From an uncultured Pelagibacteraceae bacterium (GTDB taxonomy: Bacteria; Pseudomonadota; Alphaproteobacteria; Pelagibacterales; Pelagibacteraceae), in the NCBI GenBank assembly GCA_902557585.1, contig CACEBA010000003.1, positions 1 to 42,322 of the forward strand: a stretch of DNA of 42,322 nt. Reading direction: 5' to 3'. Below are positions 1-8,442 of the stretch, piece after piece. The notes under the pieces were generated by a model. It did no database searches. It was not told where the DNA came from and saw only the letters and a program-made list of their open reading frames with translations. Within the stretch, counting starts at the first letter, position 1, and every line of letters starts with the position of its first letter. The position numbers and the translations under genes are program-made.

Positions 1-640
1 CAATGTTATATTCATGAATTTCTTTTATTTTTGAAAGTAATTTAGTAGTTTTATAATCTAAACCATGTCCTACATGAACTTCAATACCTAACAAATTTGC
101 GAGTTTGGAACTTTTTTTAATTCTATGAAGCTCTTTATCGTGTTTACGATTTAATTTAACATTATTCGATAATTTTCCAGTATGAATTTCAACACAATCT
201 ACCCCGAGTAATCTAGAGAGCTTTATATCGTTTGTGGATGGATTAATAAATAAACTTGTTCTTATTTTAGCTTTTTTAAATTTAAAAATTATTTTTTTTA
301 ATTTATTAAAGTTTTTCTTTACATTTAATCCTCCTTCGGTTGTAATTTCTTTTCTATTTTCTGGAACTATACAAATATAATTTGGTTTTATCTTAAGAGC
401 ATTAGAGATAATACTGTCATTCATTGAAACTTCGAGATTAACTAATACATTTTTCAAATTGCAGATCTTTTTTGCATCTTTATCATTAATATGTCTTCGG
501 TCTTCACGCAGATGTATTGTTACAGAGTCTGCACCACATTTTACCACATATAATGCAGCGCTAATTGGATCTGGATGTTTTTCGCCTCTTGCGTTTCTTA
601 ATGTTGCAACATGATCAATATTTACGCCTAATCGTTTCAC
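1..640 (-). CDS. pdxJ: Pyridoxine 5'-phosphate synthase PdxJ (C-terminus cut by window edge)
   Basis: PdxJ condenses 1-deoxyxylulose 5-phosphate with 3-amino-2-oxopropyl phosphate to make pyridoxine 5'-phosphate in DXP-dependent vitamin B6 synthesis. Reading leftwards, the frame is open to base 1 and gives about 213 codons of a family of about 240. It begins (M)KRLGVNIDHVATLRNARG and contains HLREDRRHI, VNLEVSM, VPENRKEITTEGG and EVHVGHGLDY, all typical PdxJ blocks including the glycine-rich phosphate site. The start is GTG at 640-638, which shares four bases (GTGA) with the pyrE stop, so the two are probably translationally coupled. The last roughly 25-30 residues lie outside the window. Identification is very safe. 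Confidence 0.95.
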   Translation of the reverse strand, partial: MKRLGVNIDHVATLRNARGEKHPDPISAALYVVKCGADSVTIHLREDRRHINDKDAKKICNLKNVLVNLEVSMNDSIISNALKIKPNYICIVPENRKEITTEGGLNVKKNFNKLKKIIFKFKKAKIRTSLFINPSTNDIKLSRLLGVDCVEIHTGKLSNNVKLNRKHDKELHRIKKSSKLANLLGIEVHVGHGLDYKTTKLLSKIKEIHEYNI

Positions 641-1224
641 TTAATAAATCTACTTCCTGGTGTTGTAATAGGGACAGATTTAAGTGTGTCAGGTAATTGA
701 TTAGAACTATATACGGGTACATCTATTTTTAAATGTGAAACTATTTTAGTTTTTATTTTTAAAGATTTTTTTGATGATCTATCAATGATAGATGCAAATC
801 CTAACAACTTGGCATGTGCCTTTTTAACTAATTTAACACATTCTAAACTTGATTTTCCAGTTGTAATAACATCTTCGATAATCAGAACTCTGGCACCTTT
901 ATTAATACTAAAACCTCTTCTAAGAGTAAATTTCCCTTTGACCCTCTCACAAAAAATTGTTTCTTTTTTTAATAATTTACCTATTTCATAGCCTATTACT
1001 ATTCCACCGATTGCAGGAGAAAGAATTAAATCAATTTTTTTGTATTTTTTTTTAATTTGGTTGGCTAATGATTTGCAAATTTTATCAGCTAAATGTGGGT
1101 AACTTAAAAGTTTTGCGCACTGTATATATTTAGAGGAATGTAAACCTGATGATAAGATAAAATGTCCTTCCAATAAAGCATTAGTTTTTTTTAAAATATT
1201 TAAGGATTTTTTGTGTGAAAGCAT
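637..1224 (-). CDS. pyrE: Orotate phosphoribosyltransferase
   Basis: PyrE converts orotate and PRPP to OMP, the fifth step of de novo UMP synthesis, in the cytoplasm. The 195-residue protein is normal length. It has the N-terminal EGHFILSSGLHSSKYIQ block (residues 19-35) and the type I phosphoribosyltransferase PRPP loop VLIIEDVITTGKS (113-125). The ATG at 1224 lies inside the end of spoT, a 44-base out-of-frame overlap. No other usual start codon occurs between it and the conserved region, so the overlap looks real. Its partners pyrB and the pyrC-like gene lie far away on the other strand (19499-21727). Its stop overlaps the pdxJ start by four bases. Confidence 0.97.
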   Translation of the reverse strand: MLSHKKSLNILKKTNALLEGHFILSSGLHSSKYIQCAKLLSYPHLADKICKSLANQIKKKYKKIDLILSPAIGGIVIGYEIGKLLKKETIFCERVKGKFTLRRGFSINKGARVLIIEDVITTGKSSLECVKLVKKAHAKLLGFASIIDRSSKKSLKIKTKIVSHLKIDVPVYSSNQLPDTLKSVPITTPGSRFIK

Positions 1225-2926
1225 TTCTTTTTTCTTCGTGTCTAATTATCTTAAATTTTATACCTTTTTGCTTTAGCTCTGCAATAAAATTTGTGAAATT
1301 TTTAAGATTTCTTATAATTAGTTTAAATTTAAAATTTATATAATTAGGGTTTTTGCCTACCATTTCTAAACTAGAAATATTTAATTTATGACTTCCAATT
1401 AATGAACTTATATCGCCAAGTTGACCTGGTTTATCAGGTAGAGACATCCACAAAGTTGTATTATATTTTTTTGTTTTCTCTTCTTTTTTCTCACCTTTAT
1501 CGTGCCAATATCGTCTAATTGCCGCCCTTGCTTTTCCTGTTTTTGTTGTAGGTATCCAGTGTAATGACGGTGAATGATTTTTTGATGTTATAATATTTAT
1601 ACGGTCACCATTATGAAGAATTGTTTGAAGATCTCTTTTATTTCCATTTATCTCACATCCTGTAGCAGAATTTCCAATTTTCGTATGAACTGCGTAAGCA
1701 AAATCAATGGCTGTAGCCTCTTTTGGTAATTTAATTACAGAACCTTTTGGAGTAAAACAAAAAACATTTTCCTGAAACATTTGTAGTTTAGTATATTCAT
1801 AAGAATGTTCTGGATTTTCATTTTTTTCAATTATCTCAACTAAATCTTTTAACCAGTCATATTCTTTCCAGCTCAACGAACTAAATTTTTCAGATGATTT
1901 ATATTTCCAATGAGATGCTATTCCTCTTTCAGCAAACTCGTGCATTTCTTTAGTTCTTATTTGTATTTCAATAGGTTTCTTATTCGAACCGATTACAGAA
2001 GTGTGTATTGATTCATATCCATTTATTTTTGGAGATGATATATAATCTTTAAATTTTCCAGGTATACAATTCCATTTTTTATGAAAAATTCCCAGTGTTT
2101 TGTAACAATCATCAATATTATTTAAAATTACTCTAAATCCAACGATATCCGTTACCTGCTCAAGGGATACTCTTTTTTTTTGTACTTTTCTCCAAATGGA
2201 AAAAGGAGTTTTTTCTCTTCCATATATTTCAGGATTTAAGTTATTTTCATTTAAGATTGAGCTAAGTTCAAAAGATAATTCTTCAAACAGGTTTTTTTTA
2301 TCCAATTTAATTTCATCCAATCTTTTTTTTATTAATTTTCTTGCATCATTATTTAAAATTTCAAAAGATAAGTCCTCAAGTTCATCACGAATTCTATGCA
2401 TACCCATTCTATCAGCAAGTGGTGCATATATTTCCATTGTTTCTTGAGCAATTCTTTTTCTTTTTTCTTCTTTGGTAATTGCTTTAATTGTTCTCATATT
2501 ATGAAGGCGATCAGCTATCTTAACAAGCAAAACTCTTATATCTTTAGATGTAGCAAGAATTAATTTTCTAAAGTTTTCAGCTTTAGAATTAAAATTTGCG
2601 GTATTTTCAAAAACTGAAATTTTAGTGACACCATCAACTAAATCTGCAACTTCAGGTCCAAATTCATTTTTAATAGTTTCATAAGTTGCAAAGGTGTCCT
2701 CTATAGTATCGTGTAATAATCCAGTAGTAATTGTTGCGCTGTCTAATTTTAATTCAGTGAGAATATTTGCTACTTCAATGGGGTGGACAGAATAAGGATC
2801 TCCTGACGCTCTTTTTTGATTTTTATGTGCTTTGACTGCAAAATTATATGCCTTATCTAATCTCTCATAATTAAGAAATTTATTATAATTTTTTACTTTA
2901 TTTATAAGTTCATTAGAATTTAACAT
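1181..2926 (-). CDS. spoT: Bifunctional (p)ppGpp synthetase/hydrolase, RSH family, shortened C-terminus
   Basis: This RSH enzyme makes and degrades the alarmone (p)ppGpp. Of 581 residues, the HD hydrolase domain includes H48 and HD at 72-73 followed by ED (76-77). The synthetase domain spans about 240-345, with KFKD (291-294), GYESIHT (303-309) and EIQIRT (320-325). KFKD is the basic RxKD-like variant known from bifunctional enzymes rather than the acidic ExDD of RelA, so both activities are expected. A TGS domain follows at about 387-448 (NVFCFTPKG onward), then an ACT-like domain at about 490-560 (LPDKPGQLGDI). Only about 40 residues separate TGS from ACT; usual long RSH proteins (around 700+ residues) carry helical and zinc-finger/CC domains there. 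The name spoT versus rel is a convention choice. Confidence 0.95.
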   Translation of the reverse strand: MLNSNELINKVKNYNKFLNYERLDKAYNFAVKAHKNQKRASGDPYSVHPIEVANILTELKLDSATITTGLLHDTIEDTFATYETIKNEFGPEVADLVDGVTKISVFENTANFNSKAENFRKLILATSKDIRVLLVKIADRLHNMRTIKAITKEEKRKRIAQETMEIYAPLADRMGMHRIRDELEDLSFEILNNDARKLIKKRLDEIKLDKKNLFEELSFELSSILNENNLNPEIYGREKTPFSIWRKVQKKRVSLEQVTDIVGFRVILNNIDDCYKTLGIFHKKWNCIPGKFKDYISSPKINGYESIHTSVIGSNKKPIEIQIRTKEMHEFAERGIASHWKYKSSEKFSSLSWKEYDWLKDLVEIIEKNENPEHSYEYTKLQMFQENVFCFTPKGSVIKLPKEATAIDFAYAVHTKIGNSATGCEINGNKRDLQTILHNGDRINIITSKNHSPSLHWIPTTKTGKARAAIRRYWHDKGEKKEEKTKKYNTTLWMSLPDKPGQLGDISSLIGSHKLNISSLEMVGKNPNYINFKFKLIIRNLKNFTNFIAELKQKGIKFKIIRHEEKRNAFTQKILKYFKKN

Positions 2927-2931
2927 TGTTC

Positions 2932-2940
2932 ATTATATCA
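2932..2940 (-). promoter_or_regulatory. Extended -10 promoter candidate for spoT
   Basis: On the minus strand the 19-base folK-spoT gap holds TGATATAAT, a perfect extended -10 (TGn plus TATAAT). It ends five bases before the spoT ATG at 2926. No good -35 is visible, as expected for extended -10 promoters. Transcription would begin at or next to the A of ATG, giving a leaderless mRNA. This suggests spoT-pyrE-pdxJ can be transcribed apart from dapA-smpB-folK. AT-rich chance matches are possible. Confidence 0.4.
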
Positions 2941-2945
2941 CTAAA

Positions 2946-3464
2946 TTAAATTTGTTTAATAGATGTAATATCGTCTTTTGGTAAAAATGAAATTAACGTT
3001 GCAATATCTAATTTTTTTGTAGGGTGAACCCAATTTTTTTCGATATCAAATAATGGGATTAAAACAAAATTTCTTTTATGGAGTCTTTGATGAGGTAAAT
3101 AGAGCTTATTTTTAATTTTGATGTTCATGCCATTATAATCAATTAGATCAATGTCACATACACGAGGGGAATTTTTAAAAGAATTTTTTCTACCTAAATT
3201 TATCTCAATTTGTTTACATATTTTAAGTAAATCTAATGGACTAAGAGTACATTCAATTTTTAATATTATATTTAAATATTTTGGATATTTCGAATTAGGC
3301 CATGATGGTGTTTCATAATATTTTGAAACCGAAATAAACTTCATTTTATTTTGATGTATAAAAAATTTAGCTTTTTCAATATTTTTTTTTCGATTGCCGA
3401 GATTTGATCCAATGGCTAAAAAGACTATTTTAGCTCGATTTTCTAATATATCTTGATTTTTCAC
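2946..3464 (-). CDS. folK: 2-amino-4-hydroxy-6-hydroxymethyldihydropteridine pyrophosphokinase
   Basis: FolK (HPPK) transfers pyrophosphate from ATP to hydroxymethyl-dihydropterin, a step of folate synthesis. The 172-residue protein has the family opening [11 protein letters not shown] (15-25) and the signature [11 protein letters not shown] (100-110), whose two Asp residues (104, 106) correspond to the Mg/ATP ligands. The start is GTG at 3464; the codons up to the first conserved block offer no ATG, GTG or TTG alternative. It therefore overlaps the 3' end of smpB by 35 bases in another frame. It sits between smpB and spoT in a minus-strand run. Folate made here is also the methylene acceptor for sarcosine oxidase encoded nearby. 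Confidence 0.94.
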   Translation of the reverse strand: MKNQDILENRAKIVFLAIGSNLGNRKKNIEKAKFFIHQNKMKFISVSKYYETPSWPNSKYPKYLNIILKIECTLSPLDLLKICKQIEINLGRKNSFKNSPRVCDIDLIDYNGMNIKIKNKLYLPHQRLHKRNFVLIPLFDIEKNWVHPTKKLDIATLISFLPKDDITSIKQI

Positions 3465-3900
3465 GGTTCCAGTCTCTATTTTTTTTAGTCATTCTTTTAT
3501 CATGTTGTTTTTTTCCTTTAGCAACAGCAATTTCAATTTTGGCTTTACCCTTTTTAAAATACATTTTGGTAGGTACAATAGTCAATCCTTCTCTTTGAAT
3601 TTTTCCTATAAGTTTGTTTATCTCTTTTTTATTTAATAAAAGTTTTCTCTCATCTGTTGGATTATGATTAGAATAACTTGCCTGCTTGTATGATGAAATA
3701 TGTGAATTTATTAGAACTAATTCTCCTTTTTTTTCAACAGCGTAAGCATCTGCTATATTAATTTTTCCATTCCTTACAGATTTAATTTCAGATCCTTTTA
3801 AAACAATGCCTGCCTCTAGAATATCTTCAAAATAATAATTAAAACTTGCTTTTCTATTTAAACAAATAATCTTTAAACCAGGATTGGTTTTTTTGTTCAT
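3430..3900 (-). CDS. smpB: SsrA (tmRNA)-binding protein SmpB
   Basis: SmpB brings tmRNA to stalled ribosomes for trans-translation. The 156 residues match the family size. Visible blocks are the OB-fold region [20 protein letters not shown], the central [19 protein letters not shown], and the basic C-terminal tail [16 protein letters not shown] that enters the decoding site. The ATG at 3900 shares one base with the dapA stop (TAATG), so translation is probably coupled to dapA. Its 3' end is overlapped by folK for 35 bases. No tmRNA gene is present in this window, so ssrA must lie elsewhere. Confidence 0.96.
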   Translation of the reverse strand: MNKKTNPGLKIICLNRKASFNYYFEDILEAGIVLKGSEIKSVRNGKINIADAYAVEKKGELVLINSHISSYKQASYSNHNPTDERKLLLNKKEINKLIGKIQREGLTIVPTKMYFKKGKAKIEIAVAKGKKQHDKRMTKKNRDWNREKSRYIRKSS

Positions 3901-4781
3901 TAAATAAGCTTTGCAGATTCCAATGCTTTTTTAACAATTATTTTAGTATCATCAGTAATTTTTACTAGTGGTAATCTAACATCGTCATTACATAAATTCA
4001 TTAGCTTTGCTGCATATTTTACTGGACTAGGATTGCTCTCAACGAACATCGCTGAATGAACTGGTTGTAAAATTTTATCTAATTCTTTTGCTTGAGAAAG
4101 TTCTTTTTCATCTTGAGATTTAGATTTGATTTGAAATTCTGAGCAAAGTTTCGGTGCAATATTTGCAGTAACACTAATTGTGCCTACCCCACCTCTCTGA
4201 TTAAATTCAAAAGCATTATCATCATTGCCTGTTAATTGGATAAACTCTTTTCCCATTTTATCTAGTTGTTGATTAACTCTTTCTAAATTTCCTGTTGCAT
4301 CTTTTACTCCAACAATATTTTTTAATTCGTAAAGCCTTGCCATTGTATCGACTGACATATCAATTACAGATCTACTGGGTATATTATAAATTAATATTGG
4401 GATGCCGCATTTATCATTAATAGCTTTGTAATGTTGATATAAGCCCTCCTGAGTAGGTTTATTATAATATGGTGTAACAACTAATGCTGCATTCGCTCCT
4501 GCTTTTTCAGCATGTGTGGTTAAGGAAATAGCTTCTTCTGTAGAGTTTGATCCTGTGCCAGCAATAACAGGCACTTTGCCATTGCTCTCCTTAATACATA
4601 GCTCAATTACTCGCTGGTGTTCTGTATGACTAAGTGTGGGAGACTCTCCAGTGGTACCAGCGGGTACTAGACCTGATGTACCATTATTGATATGAAAATG
4701 AATTAATTTTATATATGCCTCTTCATCTAAACCATTGTTTTTAAATGGTGTAATTAAAGCAACATTTGATCCTTTAAACAT
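3900..4781 (-). CDS. dapA: 4-hydroxy-tetrahydrodipicolinate synthase
   Basis: DapA condenses pyruvate with aspartate semialdehyde at the entry to the diaminopimelate/lysine pathway. The 293-residue TIM-barrel protein has the pyruvate-binding [10 protein letters not shown] (41-50), the catalytic Tyr132 in IYNIPSR, and the Schiff-base Lys160 in VGVKDATGN, as in classical DapA. This separates it from aldolase relatives such as N-acetylneuraminate lyase, though only assay proves specificity. It is the first gene of the run dapA-smpB-folK-spoT-pyrE-pdxJ and is divergent from the transglycosylase gene across only 43 bases. Both genes serve peptidoglycan metabolism, one building and one cutting it. 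Confidence 0.95.
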   Translation of the reverse strand: MFKGSNVALITPFKNNGLDEEAYIKLIHFHINNGTSGLVPAGTTGESPTLSHTEHQRVIELCIKESNGKVPVIAGTGSNSTEEAISLTTHAEKAGANAALVVTPYYNKPTQEGLYQHYKAINDKCGIPILIYNIPSRSVIDMSVDTMARLYELKNIVGVKDATGNLERVNQQLDKMGKEFIQLTGNDDNAFEFNQRGGVGTISVTANIAPKLCSEFQIKSKSQDEKELSQAKELDKILQPVHSAMFVESNPSPVKYAAKLMNLCNDDVRLPLVKITDDTKIIVKKALESAKLI

Positions 4782-4786
4782 AAATA

Positions 4787-4795
4787 CTTATAACA
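4787..4795 (-). promoter_or_regulatory. Extended -10 promoter candidate for dapA
   Basis: Minus-strand TGTTATAAG (TGn plus TATAAG, five of six consensus bases) ends five bases before the dapA ATG at 4781. It lies in the 43-base divergent gap shared with the transglycosylase gene. The inferred transcription start falls at or beside the start codon, the same geometry as the spoT candidate. No convincing -35 is seen. Confidence 0.4.
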
Positions 4796-4816
4796 TAGTT
4801 TACAGATTCATATACT
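4788..4816 (+). promoter_or_regulatory. Promoter candidate for the lytic transglycosylase gene
   Basis: TTATAA (4788-4793), a 17-base spacer and TATACT (4811-4816) form a sigma-70-like pair whose -10 matches five of six bases. The start codon at 4825 follows after eight bases, implying a leader of only a few bases. Its left half overlaps the divergent dapA candidate, so the two promoters may compete. The -35 is weak. Confidence 0.35.
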
Positions 4817-4824
4817 AAAAGATT

Positions 4825-7029
4825 ATGTGGAAAAAAATATTATTAATACTTGGAATGATTGTATTTAATTCTATTAATTTTACCAATCTTTATGCTGATA
4901 ACTTACAAATCTTACCTTTAAAAAAACCATCCCTATCATCTGAAGAAATAATTAAGAAGATATCTAAGAATATAATTCTGCCTATTAAAAAACCATCAAA
5001 AATTAAAAAAATTGTTGTAGAGAAAATTAAAGAAAAAAAGCTAAGTTTCAAAATACCCAAAAAAAAACCGATTGTTGCAGGAATATTACCTTCTAAGAGC
5101 ATCAAAATTTCAAAATATTATAGCAAAAAAGATTATGGTTTGGCTAAAAAAGCAATTTCTGAAATGCAAAAAAGTAAATGGACTTCAGCTTTAAGCATCT
5201 CGAAAAAAGCAAAAGATAAATCTATTTATAATTTTATTCAATGGAGGCATTTACTTACAAATGGAAATCAAGCCTCTTTCTATGATTATAAGGTTTTTAT
5301 AGATAGTAACCCTGAATATCCAAGAATTGATAGATTAAAATATTTAGCAGAGCATAAATTATCTATAGCCAATGTTTCTCCAAAAAAAATTATTAATTGG
5401 TTTGGAAATAATGAGCCACTTAGTGGATTTGGTAAAATGATATTGGGTGAAAGCTACTTATTAATTGGTGATAAAGCTAAAGGTACAAAGTTAATTAAAG
5501 AGGGCTGGATTACTGCAAAATTATCTAAAAATGATTTAAAGTTTTTTAGAAAGAAATTTAAAAAAAGTCTAAATGCTGATGATTATATTAAAAGAGCAGA
5601 TTACCTTGCATGGAATGGAAAGCATTGGGATCTTAAAAGACTAACAAGATATTTGCCAAAAGATTACGAGCTCTTATATACCGCGAGACAAATATTAATA
5701 AGTAAAGGATATGGGGTTGATCAGGCAATTAAAAATGTACCACAAAAATTAAAAAATGATGCAGGTCTTAATTATGACCGTTTAAAATGGAGAAGAAAGA
5801 AAGGTCGAGTAGACTCTTCAGCAGAAATTCTACTAAAAATTAGAAATGATAAAGATTATTTAGTAATGCCAGAAAAATGGTGGAAGGAAAGAGAAATAAT
5901 ATCACGAGCTCTTATTTACAAAAAAAAATACGAAATTGCTTACAAAATATCAAGTAATCACGGTATGACTGAAGGGTCAGACTATGCTGCAGCTGAATGG
6001 ATGAGTGGATGGATAGCATTAAGTTTTTTAAATGATCCTTTAACGGCAAAAAATCATTTTAAAAATTTTTATGATAACGTTAGCTATCCAATAAGTACCT
6101 CAAGAGGAGCTTATTGGCTTGGCAGTACTTATGAGAAACTTGGAGATAAAGAAAAATCTAATAAATGGTATTTAGAGGCATCTAAATATTTAACCACTTA
6201 TTATGGTCAATTAGCATTTTTAAAAATCAATCCAAATGGAAAATTTGAACTTAATAAAGACATGGAAGTTGATAAAAAATATCGACTTATTTTTTTTAAT
6301 AAAGAATTAGTAAAAATTATTTATCTTTTAGATGAACTTAAAAAGGATAAATATACTAAATTTATTCTTAGACATTTAGCTACTGATGATGTCTCTAAAG
6401 GTAGTGAAATATTAGCAGCTGAGCTAGCAACAAATATAAATAGATACGACTTTGCAATACAAGTTTCTAAAATAGCATCTTATCAAAAAAGATTTCATAA
6501 TAAATTCAACTACCCAATTATAAGCACACCAAAAAAAATTAACGGTAGAAAAATTCCAGAAAGTGCTTTAATTTTATCTATTATAAGACAAGAAAGTGAA
6601 TTTGATTTAGCGGCTAATAGTCATGCAGGTGCAAAAGGATTGATGCAATTAATGCCGTACACTGCTAAATTAGTTTCTAAACAAGCCAAGCTTCCTTACT
6701 CAAAATCAAGATTAACTACTGATCCTGAGTATAATATTAATCTAGGTTCGCATTATATTGCAGGACTTATCTTACAATATGATGGTGCATACCCTTTTGC
6801 TGTAGCTGCTTATAATGCAGGACCAAACAGAGTAAAGTATTGGAAAAAAATTAATAAAAACCCACAAAAGAAACAAATTAATTATGTTGATTGGGTTGAG
6901 TTAATAAAATTCAGGGAAACACGTAACTATGTTCAGCGTGTTTTGGAGAATTATAATGTCTACAGGTACATATTAGAACAAAGACCTATTGCAATGAGAG
7001 ATTTCTTTAAAGATCGTCCTCTATTTTGA
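4825..7029 (+). CDS. slt: Soluble lytic murein transglycosylase, exported
   Basis: This is a periplasmic peptidoglycan-cleaving enzyme that forms 1,6-anhydro-muropeptides. Of 734 residues, the first 24 form a signal peptide (basic start, hydrophobic core, cleavage likely after LYA). A long helical superhelix with TPR-like pairs follows, as in Slt70. The C-terminal SLT domain starts near residue 575, with IIRQESEFD (catalytic Glu590), GAKGLMQLMP and AVAAYNAGPNRV. After the signal peptide there are three KKP motifs, LPLKKPS (30-36), LPIKKPS (52-58) and IPKKKPI (77-83), about 22-25 residues apart, which is not a usual Slt feature. The stop codon ends exactly where the opposite-strand tRNA 3' end begins. 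Confidence 0.93.
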   Translation: MWKKILLILGMIVFNSINFTNLYADNLQILPLKKPSLSSEEIIKKISKNIILPIKKPSKIKKIVVEKIKEKKLSFKIPKKKPIVAGILPSKSIKISKYYSKKDYGLAKKAISEMQKSKWTSALSISKKAKDKSIYNFIQWRHLLTNGNQASFYDYKVFIDSNPEYPRIDRLKYLAEHKLSIANVSPKKIINWFGNNEPLSGFGKMILGESYLLIGDKAKGTKLIKEGWITAKLSKNDLKFFRKKFKKSLNADDYIKRADYLAWNGKHWDLKRLTRYLPKDYELLYTARQILISKGYGVDQAIKNVPQKLKNDAGLNYDRLKWRRKKGRVDSSAEILLKIRNDKDYLVMPEKWWKEREIISRALIYKKKYEIAYKISSNHGMTEGSDYAAAEWMSGWIALSFLNDPLTAKNHFKNFYDNVSYPISTSRGAYWLGSTYEKLGDKEKSNKWYLEASKYLTTYYGQLAFLKINPNGKFELNKDMEVDKKYRLIFFNKELVKIIYLLDELKKDKYTKFILRHLATDDVSKGSEILAAELATNINRYDFAIQVSKIASYQKRFHNKFNYPIISTPKKINGRKIPESALILSIIRQESEFDLAANSHAGAKGLMQLMPYTAKLVSKQAKLPYSKSRLTTDPEYNINLGSHYIAGLILQYDGAYPFAVAAYNAGPNRVKYWKKINKNPQKKQINYVDWVELIKFRETRNYVQRVLENYNVYRYILEQRPIAMRDFFKDRPLF

Positions 7030-7121
7030 TGGCGGAAGAGGAGGGATTCGAACCCTCGGTACAAGTTTCCTCGCACGGTCATTTAGCAAACGACTGGTTT
7101 CAGCCTCTCACCCACTCTTCC
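7030..7121 (-). tRNA. tRNA-Ser (anticodon GCU)
   Basis: A 92-base class II tRNA read on the minus strand. The acceptor stem is GGAAGAG with CTCTTCC, the discriminator base is G73 (a serine identity element), and CCA is encoded in the DNA. The anticodon stem GTCGT/ATGAC closes the loop TTGCTAA, with anticodon GCT at 7087-7085 reading AGC/AGU. A seven-pair variable arm (GTGCGAG/CTTGTAC with GU pairs) and the T arm GAGGG-TTCGAAT-CCCTC follow. It is convergent with the transglycosylase gene with no base between the CCA end and that stop codon. Confidence 0.97.
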
Positions 7122-7133
7122 ATATGACATTGT

Positions 7134-7161
7134 GTAATAAGCGATTGTATTGAAAATTCAA
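7134..7161 (-). promoter_or_regulatory. Promoter candidate for tRNA-Ser
   Basis: On the minus strand TTGAAT (7161-7156), a 16-base spacer and TATTAC (7139-7134) precede the tRNA 5' end by 12 bases. The -35 is half of an inverted repeat TTGAA-AA-TTCAA at 7150-7161, whose other half could serve as a -35 for the divergent soxB gene. The match is moderate. Confidence 0.35.
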
Positions 7162-7188
7162 TGTTTATAAAGTAATTATTCAATTATT

Positions 7189-8442
7189 ATGAAAAATAAG
7201 TATTCTATATTTTCTTTGTTTAAAAATGCTTTGTCATATCATGAAAACTGGCAAAGAGCCTGGAAAGATCCAATACCTAAAAAAGAATATGATGCAGTCA
7301 TTATTGGTGGTGGTGGTCATGGTTTAGCAACTGCTTATTATCTAGCAAAAAAACATAACATTCATAACATTGCTGTAGTAGAAAAAGGTTGGATTGGTGG
7401 TGGAAACACTGGTCGTAATACAACAATTATTAGATCTAATTATTTATGGGATGCAAGTGCAGGATTATATGATCACGCACTAAAAATCTGGGAAGGTTTG
7501 TCTCAAGAGCTAAATTACAATGTAATGTTTAGTCAAAGAGGTGTAATGAATCTTGCTCACAATTTACAAGATGTGAGAGATTTAAAAAGAAGAACGCACG
7601 CTAACAGACTAAATGGGATTGATGCAGTTTACTTAAACACTGAAGAGGTAAAAAAATTTTGCCCAATTATTAATACATCTCAAGATATAAGATATCCAGT
7701 TTTAGGTGGTACTTTACAAAAAAGAGCTGGTACAGCAAGACATGATGCAGTTGCATGGGGATATGCAAGAGGTGCAGATGAAATGGGTGTTGATATTATT
7801 CAAAATTGTGAAGTTAAAGGTATTAAAAGAAATGGTGATACAGTTGAAGGTATAGATACAACAAGAGGATTTATTAAAACTAAAAAAATTGGTGTAGTAG
7901 CAGCAGGACATTCAAGTGTAATAGCTAATATGGCTGGCTTAAAACTACCACTTGAAAGTAAACCATTACAGGCATTAGTTTCAGAACCTGTTAAACCTAT
8001 TATTGATACAGTAGTTATGTCAAATGCTGTTCATGCATATGTTAGTCAATCAGACAAAGGTGAGTTAGTTATAGGTGCTGGCACGGATGATTATATTTCC
8101 TATTCTCAAAAAGGGAGTCATCAAATTGTAGAAGGAACTTTGAATGCTATTTTAGAATTATATCCAATTTTTAGTCGTATGAGAATGCTCAGACAATGGG
8201 GTGGCATTGTTGATATATGTCCTGACGCAAGTCCTATTCTTAGCAAAACATCTATTAAAGGATTATATTTTAATTGTGGTTGGGGTACAGGCGGATTTAA
8301 AGCGACACCTGGTTCTGGAGATTTGTTTGCTCATACTATTGCTAATGATGAGCCTCATAAACTGAATGCTGCATTTAATTTAAATAGATTTGTAAGTGGT
8401 GACCTTGTAGATGAACATGGTGCTGCTGCAGTTGCTCATTAA
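7189..8442 (+). CDS. soxB: Sarcosine oxidase beta subunit
   Basis: This is the flavin subunit where sarcosine is oxidatively demethylated. The 417-residue protein is a DAO-family oxidoreductase with an FAD-binding Rossmann motif [13 protein letters not shown] (38-50) near the start. [18 protein letters not shown] (179-196) carries His185 in the segment that bears the covalently bound FMN in known tetrameric enzymes. The C-terminal [16 protein letters not shown] is the second flavin-contact block. The family length is about 405-415. It is the first gene of soxBDAG; its TAA shares one base with the soxD ATG. Upstream, 7122-7188 holds several AT-rich -10-like strings but no clear single promoter. 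Related dimethylglycine or proline oxidases lack soxD/soxG partners, so the operon supports this call. Confidence 0.94.
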   Translation: MKNKYSIFSLFKNALSYHENWQRAWKDPIPKKEYDAVIIGGGGHGLATAYYLAKKHNIHNIAVVEKGWIGGGNTGRNTTIIRSNYLWDASAGLYDHALKIWEGLSQELNYNVMFSQRGVMNLAHNLQDVRDLKRRTHANRLNGIDAVYLNTEEVKKFCPIINTSQDIRYPVLGGTLQKRAGTARHDAVAWGYARGADEMGVDIIQNCEVKGIKRNGDTVEGIDTTRGFIKTKKIGVVAAGHSSVIANMAGLKLPLESKPLQALVSEPVKPIIDTVVMSNAVHAYVSQSDKGELVIGAGTDDYISYSQKGSHQIVEGTLNAILELYPIFSRMRMLRQWGGIVDICPDASPILSKTSIKGLYFNCGWGTGGFKATPGSGDLFAHTIANDEPHKLNAAFNLNRFVSGDLVDEHGAAAVAH

